Below, in pieces: positions 33,842 to 47,180 of a stretch of 64,000 nt of DNA. The translations under genes and the position numbers were made by a program. Source of the DNA: Desmodesmus armatus (Eukaryota; Chlorophyta; Chlorophyceae; Sphaeropleales; Scenedesmaceae); NCBI GenBank assembly GCA_007449985.2, contig VIIQ02000737.1:186001-250000 (forward strand), in the 5' to 3' direction. Every line of letters starts with the position of its first letter. Position 1 is the first letter of the stretch. The notes under the pieces are model-generated. The model was not told the origin of the DNA. It saw only the letters and a program-made list of their open reading frames with translations, and searched no databases.

Positions 33842-35364
33842 TGTTCAAACCTGACAGGTTGCTGCTGACAGGTTGATTGCGACTGGGCTTTGACGCTGCG
33901 CCTGTGGGTTGGCAGGTATCACTGACAGGGTGTCCCGCGCGCTGTGGTGGTGCCTGGGCGCAGGTTGCAACATCGTTTGGGGTAATGTTTCCCCAAACCA
34001 TTCCAGCAAGCCTGGCTTTAGCTAGGCGTGTTGTGTGCATAGTACGATACCATGCAAGGAAGATGGCTAATTGCAGGTGGCCAAGGGTTTCAGTCCTTGT
34101 GTCGACTGCCTATGTTGGTGATGGTTATGCTTGAGTTGGCTTTGGTGCTGGTGGTGAATGATGTGGGAGCTGTGATGTGCACGTCTGTGCATGTTGTCAG
34201 CTGTGTTGCAGGACTTGGGGACGTGGCAGCTTGCAGTTACACAGCTGCCCTCGGTGTATCTGGTGGCTTCCCTGGTCACCACGTGATGCCAGTTTTGGGT
34301 GCATGTGTGGCAGGGTGCTGTGCATTTTTTCCGGCTTCCTGGTGCCGTCCAGCTTGCAGCTTCACCTGGATTCTGGTGTTTCACACATTCCCTCTCTCAC
34401 CCCTTGCCCTGGCGCACCTGCGCCATACTATGCATGCACCCCTTTTTTTGTCGTGTGTGGGCCGTAATACAAGGGTTGCGTGCTGACGGGCTTGCTGCGG
34501 GGTGTTAGCTCCGCCGCATGCCTGTCATGCACGCTGTTATGTCTTGTGGGATCAGACATATCCAGCTACTGTGCTGTGCATGTGGAAGTGGGACTGTAAC
34601 ACATACAGCGCTGCTGTACATCATTTGCTTTTGAGAGGGCTTTTATGTCCCTCTCAGTCCCTCCACACTGTGCAGTGCTCGGCTGTTCAGAGTTGCAGTT
34701 CCAATTTGTGTGTTGCAAGGTTTAATCCGGGCTGGTGTACGTTACGCGTTCCTTGTCGAGGCGGGTCTGTAACAAGATGCTTCGGGAAGGCACTTCAGCA
34801 ATGAAGCTACATACACAGTGGCTTGGATCTCTGGATTTTTGTTCAGTTGAGGTGTCTGAGAGGCTGTTGAAACTCCATGCAACGATCCCTGGCCAGTGCG
34901 CAATGCTTCTGATATGTTCAGGCGGGCTTGACACACATCCTTATAGGTGAGAGTGGCCCTGGCAGCGCAAGTTGGATAGAATGGTCGTACTGGCATAATG
35001 CACAAGATGCTCGAGCTGGCCGTGCCCACTTGCTGTGCAAGCAAACTGACAAACAGGTCATCGGCATCTCTGCAGCCATCTCTGTGCCAATTGAAGACGC
35101 GCTGCACTGCTTGGGGCACTCAGGTTACGAACAGGTTTGGACGGGCTGGCCTTACTGACAAGATGTACATTCTGTCCAAACACCTGGCTGCCAAGCATGA
35201 CACGACCAGGCACATGCTGTAAATGAGTTGATAGACACCAAATGCAGGCGCAGCAGAGAGAATGTGCGTAAATGAGAGCACAGCGAAGACACAGGCTGCA
35301 TGGTTCCTTCAAAGCTTGTCAGGCGCACGCGACCAACAAGCATTGCCATACTCCGTCAACCCAT

Positions 35365-35455
35365 CAAAACACCCAACAAGGGGCGTGTCCATGCCCTGGT
35401 AATCCTGGACACCCAAAAGGGACGTGTCCAAGCTCCTGTAATCTGGGACAAGATC
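35365..35455. repeat. Short direct repeat pair in gene-free interval
   Basis: Two ~43-bp units share AAGGG(G/A)CGTGTCCA, a C-rich spacer and GTAATC(C)TGG(A/G)ACA. Confidence 0.55.
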
Positions 35456-36776
35456 ATGGCTTTCTGAGCTCGGACTATAACTGCCGTGCTGTGAGACCTA
35501 TGTTGCATGCAGCCATCACATAGATGACTCCGGCAGCTGTCAACACTCCACCTGGGGACACCTTCCTGTGCACAGAACCTCAAAAACGGCAGGCAATGCT
35601 TTACTGTTGCAAGCATCACCTCGCACAGCAAAAAAGCCTGTCTGCAGTATAGATAGCGGCGTACCGCACACCACTTTGGCATGTGCATCGCCTGAACATG
35701 CGTCCTCATGGGCGCTGATGGGCCCATGACAGTTGCTGCAAGCCTGCTACACTGCCATCACAGACCTAGGCCACCAATCAAGGCAGGCACAGACTCAACA
35801 GCAGCTCAGATGAGCACTCTCCCAGAACTGGACCTGCACCTTAGATCACACGTCAACAAAGCCAAATGCTGCTGTAATACGCCCCAGTAGGGCAAGCAAG
35901 CCTACAACAGCCAGCAGACACACTCCTGTGTTACCATCTGACCCAAGAAAGGGCTATGGGTTTCTCAAGTAATCCCAAGGAGTGGCATCAAACCTCTCAC
36001 CCCAGCCAAGCCTTCACACCCTGAATTGGCTGGACTGGATAATCACCTTCCTCTCGCCCCTTGCTCCAACCGCACCAAGCGTATCAAGTACAAACATGTT
36101 CAGCATCCATCCTCCCCACACCGCACCACACATATCAAACGCAAACGCTCAGCATCCATCCTCCACCACACGCTTTCACACACCAGTCACACATCCGGGA
36201 CCCACGATGCACATGCCCCGTATCCCCCTCATCCAAGGCAGCCTATCAACAACTGCAGCGATCGGTGCCGCAGACACCCCCCGGTACCATGCAACAGTAT
36301 GCCACGAGCAGCCAGTCGCCTCACGCCCACGGGCCCCCACTGGGCAAAACCCCCTTGCAAGGCCCCCACTGGTCCAAAACCCCTTGCAAGGGCAGCACCC
36401 AAGGAAGTAAAGGGGTCACACACAAGAATAAAGATTGCCGCCAGGTTCGTCCGTTTCCCCAATCATGCCTCCTATGCAGACCCTTCTGGCAAGCCCCATT
36501 TGTGGCCAGCCTGATTGGCTGCATCACAACCCATGTGGTTCATGTCTGGGCGCTCATCTGTTGGTGTAAAGGTGCGCAGTAGCCTTCCTGACCCCCTCCC
36601 GGGATACATCTGACCATACCACCAGCCCTCAGCTGTGCTGAGATGTGCTGCTGTGCAGAAGTCAGGGCGGAGGCACTCATGCACCCGGCATATCTGCAGT
36701 CCTGCATGACTGCAGGAAATGAGGGCTCATGACATAGCTGGCCTCCTGATGTCTCAACCGCAAGCGATCATGGGCC

Positions 36777-39700
36777 TCACACGTCTGCAGCAACGTCGGA
36801 GTCGCTTGCGTGGTTTCTCTTTATCTGCTGCTTAGCCAAGTCCTGGTACTGCGCATCGTTAGCCAAGCGCTCCTCCTCCTTTTCCTCTGCCACCCTCTCC
36901 ACACGAGCCATCACATCCTGAATATTCTCGTCATCACTGCCCTGCAGGCGCTTGGGAGGTTGACCTGTGTCGCACAGCAGCAGCAGCGGTGTGCAGGAAA
37001 GGCGGGTTTCAGTGGGCTTGGCTGACGAAACAGGTTCTTTCAGATCGCCAGCAGTGCTGTGCTGGGGCTCTGCTGATGCAGCGCCACTGTGCCTGCGTCA
37101 GGGTGACGTGTGTGTGGACGTTGTGGATGTGCGCATGCACGCGTTTGAAGAGGGGTGGGTGCCACACCAAAACTGTCACAGGCCGAACTTCCCACTCTCA
37201 GCTGCGGCCGCGCAGAAGTGACTGCCCCTCCAGCACTTTCAACCTGACAGCGTGAGTTGTGCAACTGAGTGGTATGGCCAGGTGGTGGGGGGTTGCGCCC
37301 TAGAAAACAAAACAGTATGAGCTCACACGCCTGTACATGTTTGCTTTGACGATGCCTGCTGGCAGCAGCAGTGTTCATGAGCCCGAGGCTCGCTGGCTAG
37401 CGCCGAGGTTGGGACCCTGTCCCCAATTACTGTACTGTACTGTACTCTTGCACCCACCTGTAACCCACATCCTGACTGCCTCCGGCCACGAGATGTTGAG
37501 CTCCTTGTAAGACTTGATAGGCATCAGGGGGCCCCAGCCAGACACAAAGGCAAAGATACTGCAGGCCAGCACCGAAGCCAGCAGGTGGGCAAGGATATAG
37601 ATCCTGCATGGGCACACAACAGCAACATAACATGGTTTGCTTAGTGGTGCTGTCCATGTGATGAACTGGATGGCGCTCTCCATATATGGTGTAGCCAAAG
37701 CTACAGCGCTGCTCGCAGCAGCCGATCCTCCTCACAGAACTCAAGGCTTGAGAGCAGTGTGTTTGCACCAAGACCAGGACAGCAGGCCAAGATGAGGACA
37801 GCTTGCACACGATTATGCTATCCAGGCAGCACAGTAGCCTGCTTGGTACTCACCATGCGATGTTCATGCCACAGTGGAAGACGGCCATGGGTCCAATCAC
37901 ACGGGCAGGGTTCAGTGCGGCTCCAGTGAAGCCTCCGCCTGCAGGTGGACACACATATAACGAGGTCACTGGCATGCAGGAATTTGAGGGAATCTGTTAT
38001 GCACAATAACGTCATCTGTCGTCAAATACTACATATGCCCTGTTGTACAGCATGCAAGCGATGCATGCTCTGTGTGCATGCAAGGCAGCCCAAATGGCCC
38101 CAAAGCCAAGCGGCCTTTGTACACCCTCATGACAGCTCCACACAGCAGATCAGCATCATGTTGGCTAGTCAAACAAGTGGCTCTTTTCCTGGGATGACCA
38201 ACACACTATGTGCGTGTCGGAACGCACTTTTCAAGCCTGTCGTCATGACATGCACTTGATGGTTGTAACTCATGTGTTTAACAGCAGGCACAGCCTGCTG
38301 CCTGCAGCAATGGGATCAAGATCACACTGATTGTGAAAACCCTGCATGTGCGCTTTACAGCTGGCCAGCTACTGCGCCCACCTGTGCCAGCGCAAGCCAC
38401 CAGGGACAGGCCGACCACCAGAGGAGTGAAGCTGCCGTGTCCCGGCTTGGCAATACCGCAGGCATACACCACACTGATCAGGGTGAAGGTCATCACAACC
38501 TCCCAGCCAAACAGCTGGCCACGGGTGATATCAGGGCTGATGGTGGTATCGTCGAAGCAGCCAGGTCCGCCGTTGCCCATGCCAATATATTTGCCAGGCA
38601 GCAGGCCTGAAGCGAGGAGGGAACCAAAAATGGCTCCAACAATCTGCAAGGCAGAGCAGCCAACCAATGCAAGGAGGTTTCTATGAAGCTTTGGCACAAC
38701 TTGTGCCATCCGGGATGACCCGTGATAGCCGATATTGCTGTGGGGGCTATATGCCGTTTTTGAGGCATGCCTTCCTGCTGCACAGTAGAAGTGACAGGAG
38801 GGAAGGTTAGCAGGTGCTGCTGTGTGCGCGTGAAAGCAGTAGGAGAAGGCTGTTTTAGCAGTAACTGCGCACCCAGAGCAGCAGTGGACAAAGGATGGAG
38901 CAGCACCAACTACAGCATGCATCTGCTTCATGACAGACAGCATGCCTGTTCTGAACCACTCAAGCGCATGACAGGCAGCATGCTATGCAGGCCTGTGCAT
39001 GACAAGGCAGTGGTACCTCGCACACACACTGGTTCAAACTTGAACTTTGTACTTCAAAGCTGACATGTGGCTGGCATGTGTGCTGAAAGCATCACCAGCT
39101 CCCCCTACCTGCAGAATGATGTATAGGATGGAGTGCATCAGAGGGTAGAATCCTGCATCATGCAAAAGAGCACACACTTTAGTGCTTGTACGTTTCTGTG
39201 TTCAGCACTGGTCTCAGTATGGTGATAGCCTGGCTCGATTGATAACAGTGGTATCTGGGCTCCAATCCGTGCAACTACCAATTTTGGTACTTTGTCAGGA
39301 AGCTCTGGGTAAGAGAGACGGCCAGCACTGACAGAGTGAAGCAGCCACAGTGTGGGCACAAAACAGAGGGCCATGCCTCCTCCAAATGGCTTGCTGCTGA
39401 CTTCATGCACCGTGCACTGTGATAGTGCTCCAAAGCCCCAAGTGTATATCCAGGAGCCAACAAGCAGCTGTGGCCCGTGGACGACCCTGCCCATGCACAA
39501 GCTGCACTCACCGCAGAGCAGGGATGAGATGGTAACTGCTGGGTTCAAATGACCACCTGAGATGTTAGCCGCAGTGTAGACTGTGGAAGCACAGCACACA
39601 TGACATGGCGAGATGTGAGCCGCACACGGTAGTGGGATGTATTGGATTCGGCATGATCAATGCAGTGTTGCTGTGACTGCAGCCGCTTATGGATGGCAGT

Positions 39701-40637
39701 CCCAAAACCAGCCAGGATGCTCATGCAATTGCGCTTTTGCGTAAAACAGTCTGCAATCTGCTGGTTGGACCCTGCATTGCCATCACTGGTGCGACTTGAG
39801 GGAAATTTAGGCTGCCTTCACTTACCCATGATGGCCAGCGCCAATCCATTGACCCAGGGGCCGTGAACCTGCATTGCAGAGGAGCAAAAGGTAGGTGAAT
39901 GCAGGTCATTCAAAAATACAGACGGTCTCACACAATGACCACGATGAAGTGTCTTCAAGGTGGCAAGGGATAATCACTGGATGAGTACTGGTTGTGTAGG
40001 TACTAGATGAGATGCAAGTGCTAATGAAGTGTGTTCGCAACTTAGCATATGTACGCACCTTGTCATTGACCGTCGTTCCCAGGAAGCTGAAGATCATGAC
40101 ACCCAGGAATTCCACCAGCAAACTGACCCCAAAGGTCTTGCTGGTGATAGGCTGGTAGTTGGCAAACAGGGTACTGCAATACCAGAAGCAGCATGACAAA
40201 AGAAAGCAAGTAGGTTAGTATCGGGCAAAGGGTACTTCAGCTGCTCCCTGCAGGTACAACAGCAGCCATGCCAAGCAGATCACATATGAAGGGACGACGG
40301 GTGAACGGGGCGGGCAGGGAGCTGCGAACGTTGCATGGATCGGTACAAATACACAGGGCTTATTTTGTGAGCCCTTAAGCAGCAAACGAAAGCATTGCAT
40401 GGTGATGGGTGGTGATTTTTTCCAGCTGGAGCAGAAAATTATCTCCTGCTTTTCTGCTCATTGGGCGCAAGGGACTCAACGCGTCTATCATATTATACCA
40501 TGTAGACACCTCACGAGCAGCTAGCTGGCAAGTTTAGCTTCCATTTGCTCGAGGCAAACGGTCTCGGCAATGTCGTGGCTGTTCCAAAGAGCGGAGGGAG
40601 CGCCTCAATAGTCCACTTACTCTTTGTTCACTCCCAT
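36777..40637 (-). CDS. Aquaporin (MIP family), tandem copy A
   Basis: Membrane channel for water or small neutral solutes. Nine exons close to 322 aa: 40621-40637, 40059-40173, 39826-39868, 39512-39580, 39109-39152, 38382-38643, 37854-37938, 37458-37603, 36777-36964. The first exon is only 17 nt (MGVNK plus two bases). Key motifs: SKTFGVSLLVEFLGVMIFSF (helix 1), NISGGHLNPAVTISSLLCG (first NPA), GQLFGWEVVMTFTLISVVYA (helix 5), and GGFTGAALNPARVIGP (second NPA followed by the selectivity-filter Arg). The tail is cytosolic and charged (PPKRLQGSDDENIQDVMARV...). Unlike copies B and C, it lacks the intron before CFDD and has an extra intron just before PPKR. Which algal MIP subfamily it belongs to needs a tree. 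Confidence 0.92.
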
Positions 40638-40972
40638 TGCGCCCGGTTCCTGGAGTTCGAGCTGTGGACGATCCTAGACGCCTTGGAAACTCAGCTGGCT
40701 GCAGCCTGGCAAGACCGCACGCTACACAATAGTGAACTATTGCAGCTACCGCACTCAAAATATCTATCCGTCATGGACTATGCTTCATGCTATGCTACTG
40801 CCCGTGATTTTATAACAGTCATGGTGAATCACCTCGGGGAGTCCGGGTTAACGTGCTGTTTGCGAAGTACCTCTGCAGTCAGCTTTAGTTGTTGCTCTTT
40901 TTGACGACATACCGGTGGTTACTGTCCTCGACGGCTCTGCAGCTGGCCCAACAGACGAATAGCAGTGCAGGG
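40638..40972. promoter_or_regulatory. Divergent promoter region, aquaporin A / Cys-rich protein
   Basis: 335 bp between head-to-head start codons. No specific motif was identified. Confidence 0.4.
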
Positions 40973-42102
40973 ATGTCGAGCCTGTCGCGCGGGGCCCTGT
41001 TGACCGTACTGCTTGCCATATGCTGCTTGATACCAAGCACAGTAGCTAAGCTTGAGGCTGGAGCTGGTTGCGGCAATGCAAAGGTGATCTATGCTGCTGG
41101 TAACTAAGAGTTATCCCCCACTGCCGCCATACATGGTACTAAGGCCCTGATCAATCTTCTGTGTGTTTCACTGTTGTCGACTGGCTTACTGCTCTCTTCA
41201 CTGGCCGAACAACAGGACCACTGCGATGCCCCCAAAAGTGGCATGGGGTGTTGCGTGAGCAACTCAAAGTAAGTACAGGCCAGGCAGTTTCAGCGTTCTT
41301 CTGTATGGTTGGCACCTGGCTTGCAAACCTTTGCCTGTCAAATCCTGTAAGTAACCTCACCACCCTCACAGGTTTGGCTGCCAGCAACCAGTCACCGCTG
41401 CAGTGCGCCAGCATAGCATGTTTGTACCCGCTGTGTTCCATCACTCGACTGCCTCTCATTGGTGCATTGCAGGTGTTACTCTGCAGCAGACTGTGCGGCT
41501 TACCTGAAGACCTGCCCCTTCAGTGAGGACACTAAGAAGGGCAAGTCACTGGCTGACTGCCTGCCTGACAAGTCAGACTTCAAAAAGGCAGCATGCTCAG
41601 CGGACGCGAAAGGCAGACTGACCAGCACAGACGGCAAGGCTGTTCCCCTGGCAGCCAACGTAACCTGCTTTGCTTCAGAGAAGCTGACCTGCGAGATCTA
41701 TCGGAATGCCACAGGGCATTCGTTCATCACTGCAGGTTGCAAGGCTGCCGCCAAAAAGGCCAGCTCTGCTGAGTTGCCTGCGTCCCTGTGGCAGTGCTGC
41801 CTGCTGCTAGCCCTCCTGGTGAGTAGAAAGTGCGCGCTCAAACACCCTGGCAACAAATTGTGATCACCATGTGCCTTGCGAGTGCCGCAAGCGCACAACA
41901 TGAAGCACACTGCAGCATGCTGCGCAGCAGACAGTACAGACATGCTTGCAGTGGCAGCCGTGCTGGGCTGGGTTACTGATCGCAGATGACGCAGTCGCTG
42001 CAAAGGATGACCGTTGATGACGGCATCACCTTACACTGTTCTGCGTTGTGTTGTGTTGTGCAGGTCGCCAGCGTGGTGACTGTCATGGGGCTGCCCATGT
42101 AG
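40973..42102 (+). CDS. Cys-rich secreted protein, probably GPI-anchored
   Basis: Exons 40973-41083, 41216-41268, 41473-41818 and 42064-42102 close to 182 aa. It has a signal peptide (MSSLSRGALLTVLLAICCLI, then PSTVA) and a Cys-rich core (DHCDAPKSGMGCCVSNSK; CYSAADCAAYLKTCPF; TCFASEKLTCEIYRNATG). Two N-glycosylation sequons are present (NVT and NAT). The C-terminal hydrophobic stretch LWQCCLLLALLVASVVTVMG follows a small-residue region (KKASSAEL), as in GPI-anchor signals. I do not recognise the family. It lies between two aquaporin genes but on the opposite strand. Confidence 0.75.
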
Positions 42103-42134
42103 GTGCAGGGCGCACGGCAGCGAGCCAACAGGCT

Positions 42135-42207
42135 TTGCCTCGGGCCCCCGGCAGTTGGGTTCGCCTGATTGCTGTGTGTGTGGCCAGCCGCTGGACATCC
42201 GGCCCCC
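42135..42207 (+). repeat. Dispersed ~70-bp repeat, copy 2
   Basis: Matches 8301-8372: TGCCTCGGGCCCCCGGCA, TTCGCCTGATTGCTGTGTGT and GGCCAGCCG in the same order and strand, with scattered substitutions. It is followed by a C run. Confidence 0.75.
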
Positions 42208-43614
42208 TGTTACCCCCCCCCCAGAAAGGAGAGGTTCTCATGCACGGGTGACTCTTTGTGGTAGTTGAGTGCAGCAGCTTGAGCACCTGGGGCATTTGCT
42301 GCTGAGAGTTGGTTTTCTTGTGGTCTGGCTGTGCACCACCAGCTGCGTGTTATGCCTGACCGTGCTGGGCATGTCGCGCAATTTTCGGCTGGCTGGCTTG
42401 CGCATTTTCTAGTTGGCCATGACTGCTTGCTTCATACCTAGCAGTAGCTGTCACGGGCAGTTGAATTTCTGCATGCACTCTGTTGACCCCATCAACATTA
42501 CAGCACAGCCACAAACATTGGACGTGGTTTCACTTGGTTGGTGTCGCCGAAAACAGCTGATGCAAGGTAGCATGTGTTGACTTGCACTGGTTGGATGCAT
42601 GTCAAAGGCGGCTCAAGCCCGCCTGTTACAGCTTGAGTATTGCAACAGACTGTGTGTACCGCACACCCAATGTGTGTGCTATGCACACATCACAGCAGAT
42701 GTACAAGGCCCGGGCCCCAGCAAGCCAGCCTTAGCAGGCTGCCAGGGCACTCGCAGCCAGTATGCATTTGACCCTTTTTGACTAACAGGCATGCCCCTGC
42801 ACCTGCCGGTAACCACCATGGTCCCAGGGTGGGTGATGAGTGACGAGTTGTCCTCCACATGGTTTGCGCACTTGCAGCCACTGAATTGCTCAGCCATAAC
42901 ACTGACCTGTCCACTGACAAAATGTACCGTGGGTATACGGCACCACTGGCAGGTCAAACAAAGCCTGATGATGTAAATGCATGCAGTCTGATGGGCACAA
43001 AAGGCAACCCAGAAGATATGCACCTGACAAGGTTGCAACGAGCAGCTTGCCCATAACTTCAATGGATTGGAACATCAAGACATGCTACAACAGTCAAAGA
43101 CAAGGCGCTCTGGAGTGACAAGCTGGAGCATTGTGCAGCAGGCTGGCAGCTGCAGTATCGGGCAGCTGACTAAGAAAGGCGAGCAGTTGGCTCCCTGAGT
43201 CGCCCAACTGATGCCGTTCAAAAAAGCAAAACTGTGAAAGAAGCTCACCCCGGGTGAAAGAAGCTCACTTGAAGCCAATGACAACTGGTGACAACACAGC
43301 ACAGGTGTCCACTCTGAACCTATGCTGACACCCATAGACCTGCAACAAATCCTGCCACACGTAACTCAACCCAGAGCCACAATTGGATGTGTCATAAGCT
43401 GGGTGTCCTCATGATGATCCTCATTATCAACTCTTGTTCCCTCATAACCGCCAGCTGGTGGCAGGACGCGGTATATTACGAAACCCCACCAAATTGTGAA
43501 AAGTCATGCCTTTCGAGTCCTGCGTCACACTCCCTTGTACTCATGCGTTGCCAACAACAATCAGCCCGATCAGATGATCAGCCTGGCTGGCACAAACATA
43601 CATACCATCCACAC
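42208..43614. other. Intergenic, between Cys-rich gene and aquaporin B
   Basis: Only short frames without motifs were seen on either strand. Confidence 0.5.
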
Positions 43615-46600
43615 TCAAACACCTACAGCCTGGTCAGCTCCGCCTGCAGGGGCAGCGGCACTGTTGGCACGGCCACCCATCCCAATGACCTTCCCAAACC
43701 TGTCCATCGTGCCTGCGACATCCATCACTGCCTTGGGGTACTTAAACCCCTCCTCACGGGCCTTGATGGCCTCAAACTCCTGCTCAATATCGGTGATAGT
43801 TTCCTTGCCACTGAGCTGGAAGCGTTTAGGGGGAAGGCCGGTGACAAACATACGGCCGGCCTCCATCCAAGTTAGCTTGAGCTCACGAGTGGATGTGATG
43901 GGGGACAGAGGGCCCCAGCCAGATGTAAAGGCAAAAATGCTGCAGGCCAAGGCGGCGGCGAGCAGCTGGGCAAGAATGTATATCCTGCAGCACAAAGACG
44001 TAGGAAGTTGGAATGGATCAGCGCTGTATGCAGTGGTGATGTACGAGGGTTGACAGGCGGGCACAGTTTGAAGCTTGTCAAGCCTAGGACTATCGCAGCT
44101 AGATGAGCAAATATTCAGCTGGCAAGGACAGGAGCGTAATAACTACAGCACAGGACAATTTTCCAGTTGTACAAGTTGGAGTAGGCCCAAGCTGAACGGC
44201 ATGCAAATTGGACTCACCAGGCAACATCAGTGCCGCACTTGAAGACAGCCAATGGCCCAATGACACGGGCAGGGTTCAGGGCAGCACCAGTGAACCTCCC
44301 GCCTGCAAACAGCACAAGATACATTGAAGTTGCATAATTCATGTTATGGACTGCGGTCTCCTCTTGCCATCGCATGCATTACAGGGCTGCGCTTCCAACA
44401 ATTGTTGCAACCGACATGCTGCGGAAGCATCACGACACAGCCGGGCTGTATCACACTGGGATGGACAGGCAGGGCCATCTGCCAGATATCCAGTGGGCAC
44501 ACTGACTGCTGACACATGCAACTCCACCTTTGCCGTTTCTATTTGATAGTGCCACGAGTCATGGCACAACTTGTGCTTGAAGCACCTGCACTGAGCGCTG
44601 GCGTGAAGTGTTGGGTGTCAAGATGGCACCACAGGGCATGCGATGGGCTACTAGGATTGGTGCGACACCAAGCTCATGAAGCTAAGACATCAGCCAAGGT
44701 CCCTCACCTGTTCCAGCGCAAGCCACCAGGGACAGTCCGACAGCCAGAGGTGTGAAGCTGCCGTGTCCTGGCTTGGCCACACCGCAGGCGTACACCACAC
44801 TAATCAGGGTGAAGGTCATCACGACCTCCCAGCCAAACAGCTGAGTGTGGCTGATGTCCTTGGACACGACCGTGGAGTCAAAGCAGCCTGCAGCAGCAAG
44901 ACAGTAAATCGTCTTGGATATAGCGCAGCATTGGGTGCCACCCACCCACGGTGGCGCTGCGCGTGCTTGCGGTGACTGCGTTCCGAACGAGGGCCTCGCT
45001 TTTGTGTGACTCCGTGCAACCTTGGTACAGCAGCAGCCTGCTGTGCCGGCAGAAGAGGGGATGGGTTGTGCCAATGGCAACAATGAACTGTGTGTCAAGT
45101 TAACTGTCCCCCAGCGAGATCATTCCATTGGTTGGCGTGCTTGGCGGACAGGACGTCCTAGTCGACTAGCACTTGGTAGGTGCAACACATGGTGCTGCCG
45201 TTGCTGGAGCGTCTGGTCAAGTGAGTGATTCACTCGGCAAGTGCAAAGACTGGCACTCCAAGCATGCATGATCCCTGAGTGGCAGTAGGACTCACCAGGG
45301 GCTCCATCGCCCATTCCCACTGAAGTGTTGGGCATCAGCCCGGCAACCAGGAGGGCACCCAGGATTGCGCCAACGACCTGCAACAGCGCGCAGGCAGACA
45401 GCATGCCAGTTTGTGCCACCGACTCTCAAAAACTCGGTGAGTGAGACACACGCGTGCATGTTGACACCGTGCACACTTGCGATGCAAGTCAGCACGCAGG
45501 CAGTGTCCGACACTGATGTCATCAAGCCTCTGGCGGGCTACACCATTGTGTGGCTTGCTGCTGACAAGACCCGGGGCATCACAATGTGTCCTGCAAGTGG
45601 CCATCAACTTGCATTTGATATCTGCCAATGAACAGAGTGCAGGACCTGGCCGTCGCGCAACAGTTGCAGCACCTGCAACCCTTGCACCCGAGGCTCGGGG
45701 TCAGTAGCTGGAGGCTGCCCAAGTGCATGCCTTGTCAAGCTTATAACGGCATAGATTTTATTTTCAACTTATTCAAGTTGGAGCCCGGCTCACCTGGAAG
45801 ACGATGTACAGGATGCTGTGCAGGACGGGGTAAAATCCTGGGGGAGGAGTCAGAGGAGGGGGCAGGCAAGGCAACAGAGGTGAGCAAGAAACACACTAGA
45901 CATCAAGAGGCGAGAGTCTCCACATTACAGCAAACTTTGTGCCACTGAGTGATTCACACCGAGCAGTGTGCGGCTCTTGAACAGCAGACGCTTCCCAAGA
46001 CCGCCTTGAAAAGCCACAGGGTTTTCCTTGGCAGGCACCCAACCTCAGCACCCAAGACAAAGGCAATACTATCTGCTGAGCATTTGCCAATACAAAATCC
46101 AGATGAAACTGTAGCAATATTGACGCCAGGCTGCTTACAGCTGAGCCCATGTTGTGGACTGCAGCGGCCACAGCATGCATGCAGTGACTGTGACTTGAAC
46201 TCACCACAGAGCAGGGTGGATATGGTGACCGCTGGGTTCAGATGCCCGCCTGAGATGTTGGCAGAGGCATAAATCCAGACGGCTAGGGCCAAGCCATTGA
46301 CCCTGCACACCGCAAGAAACAGGGCGGTGGGCGCCCTCTTGTGAGAGCTGTGATAAGGCAGCCCTGACGGGTGTCCCTGGCCCCAGGCACATCGGGTGCC
46401 CAACCATCAACGGTTGATGAGCAACCCAGGTGCAGGCTTGGGTAACCAGTAGCCCAGCTTACAAAAGAGTGCTGAAAGCAATAACAACAGACCCACGGCC
46501 ACATGTTGTGACCGCGTTATCGTGCTTGCGGAGCGACATGTGCAGTGAGTGACGGTAAGCCCTAGAGGAGACCCCATGGGCGCAAAGTCGCTAGAGGCAC

Positions 46601-47180
46601 CCCCCTGCCTCCCTGCTCCCCCAGCCCAACCGCCTGGCAAAGAGAGCCGCCCCCTCCCTACGCATTCCTGGCTGCCTGCCTCTCTGTCTTTGCCTATGCC
46701 TGCCTGCCCCTGCAGCTTGGACGCCCTCGTGGCTTATCATAAGCATGATGTCCAAACTTACATGGCCGCGTTGTCTGCAGTCACAGTGCTTCCCAGGAAG
46801 GTGAACACCAGCACCCCCACGCACTCAACGAGGATCGACACCACAAACGTTTTGGACGTAATTGCCACATAGTTGTTCATCAACGTCTGAACAGGAGCAG
46901 CGGGGGGGGGGGGGGGGGGGGGGAGGGATTGGGCGTGCATACCAGAATTGTCAGTTGCAAAGTGGCAGCAGTAACAAGTGCCTCTGGAGAATCCGTAATG
47001 GGTTGATGCTGACGGCTGCTCGTTTGCTTTGGCCAAGCATGGCGAATTTGTGAATGCTTTCAGCTGATTTGGTGAGAATGGCCAGCTGGACTGCTGCCAT
47101 GCAGCATGAAGCGATTGCGGCAAGCACAACGTGCGCGCGGCCTCTCGACATGCACTTACTTCCTTGTCAACAGCCCCCAT
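43615..47180 (-). CDS. Aquaporin (MIP family), tandem copy B
   Basis: Paralogue of copy A. Eight exons close to 334 aa: 47160-47180, 46762-46886, 46205-46302, 45794-45837, 45296-45377, 44708-44887, 44218-44302, 43615-43984. It starts MGAVDKETLMNNYVAITSKT. The first NPA is NISGGHLNPAVTISTLLCG, the second GGRFTGAALNPARVIGP. It lacks the HGPW segment seen after helix 1 in A and C, reading ADNAAMVNGLALAVWIYASA instead. The C-terminus is longest here (ending AAAPAGGADQAVGV) and is Ala/Gly-rich after PPKRFQLSGKETITD. Intron positions differ from A around helices 1-3. Confidence 0.92.
46902..46923 (+). repeat. Poly(G) run (22) in aquaporin B intron 1
   Basis: An uninterrupted G run within about 20 bp of the acceptor of exon 2; read from the minus strand it is a C-tract just before the splice site. 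Its length is likely imprecise in any assembly. Confidence 0.9.

Larger units (their letters stand above)
32209..36776. other. 4.6-kb gene-free interval between convergent genes
   Basis: No frame with recognisable domains or consistent splice borders was found on either strand. It contains tandem duplications near 32327, 33186, 33799 and 35370. The proximal part may be a long MYB 3' UTR. Confidence 0.5.

Noticed and set aside
34052..34486. Hydrophobic 144-codon plus-strand frame
   Set aside because: Hydrophobicity comes from GTG/CTG-rich DNA; no conserved motif or splice context.
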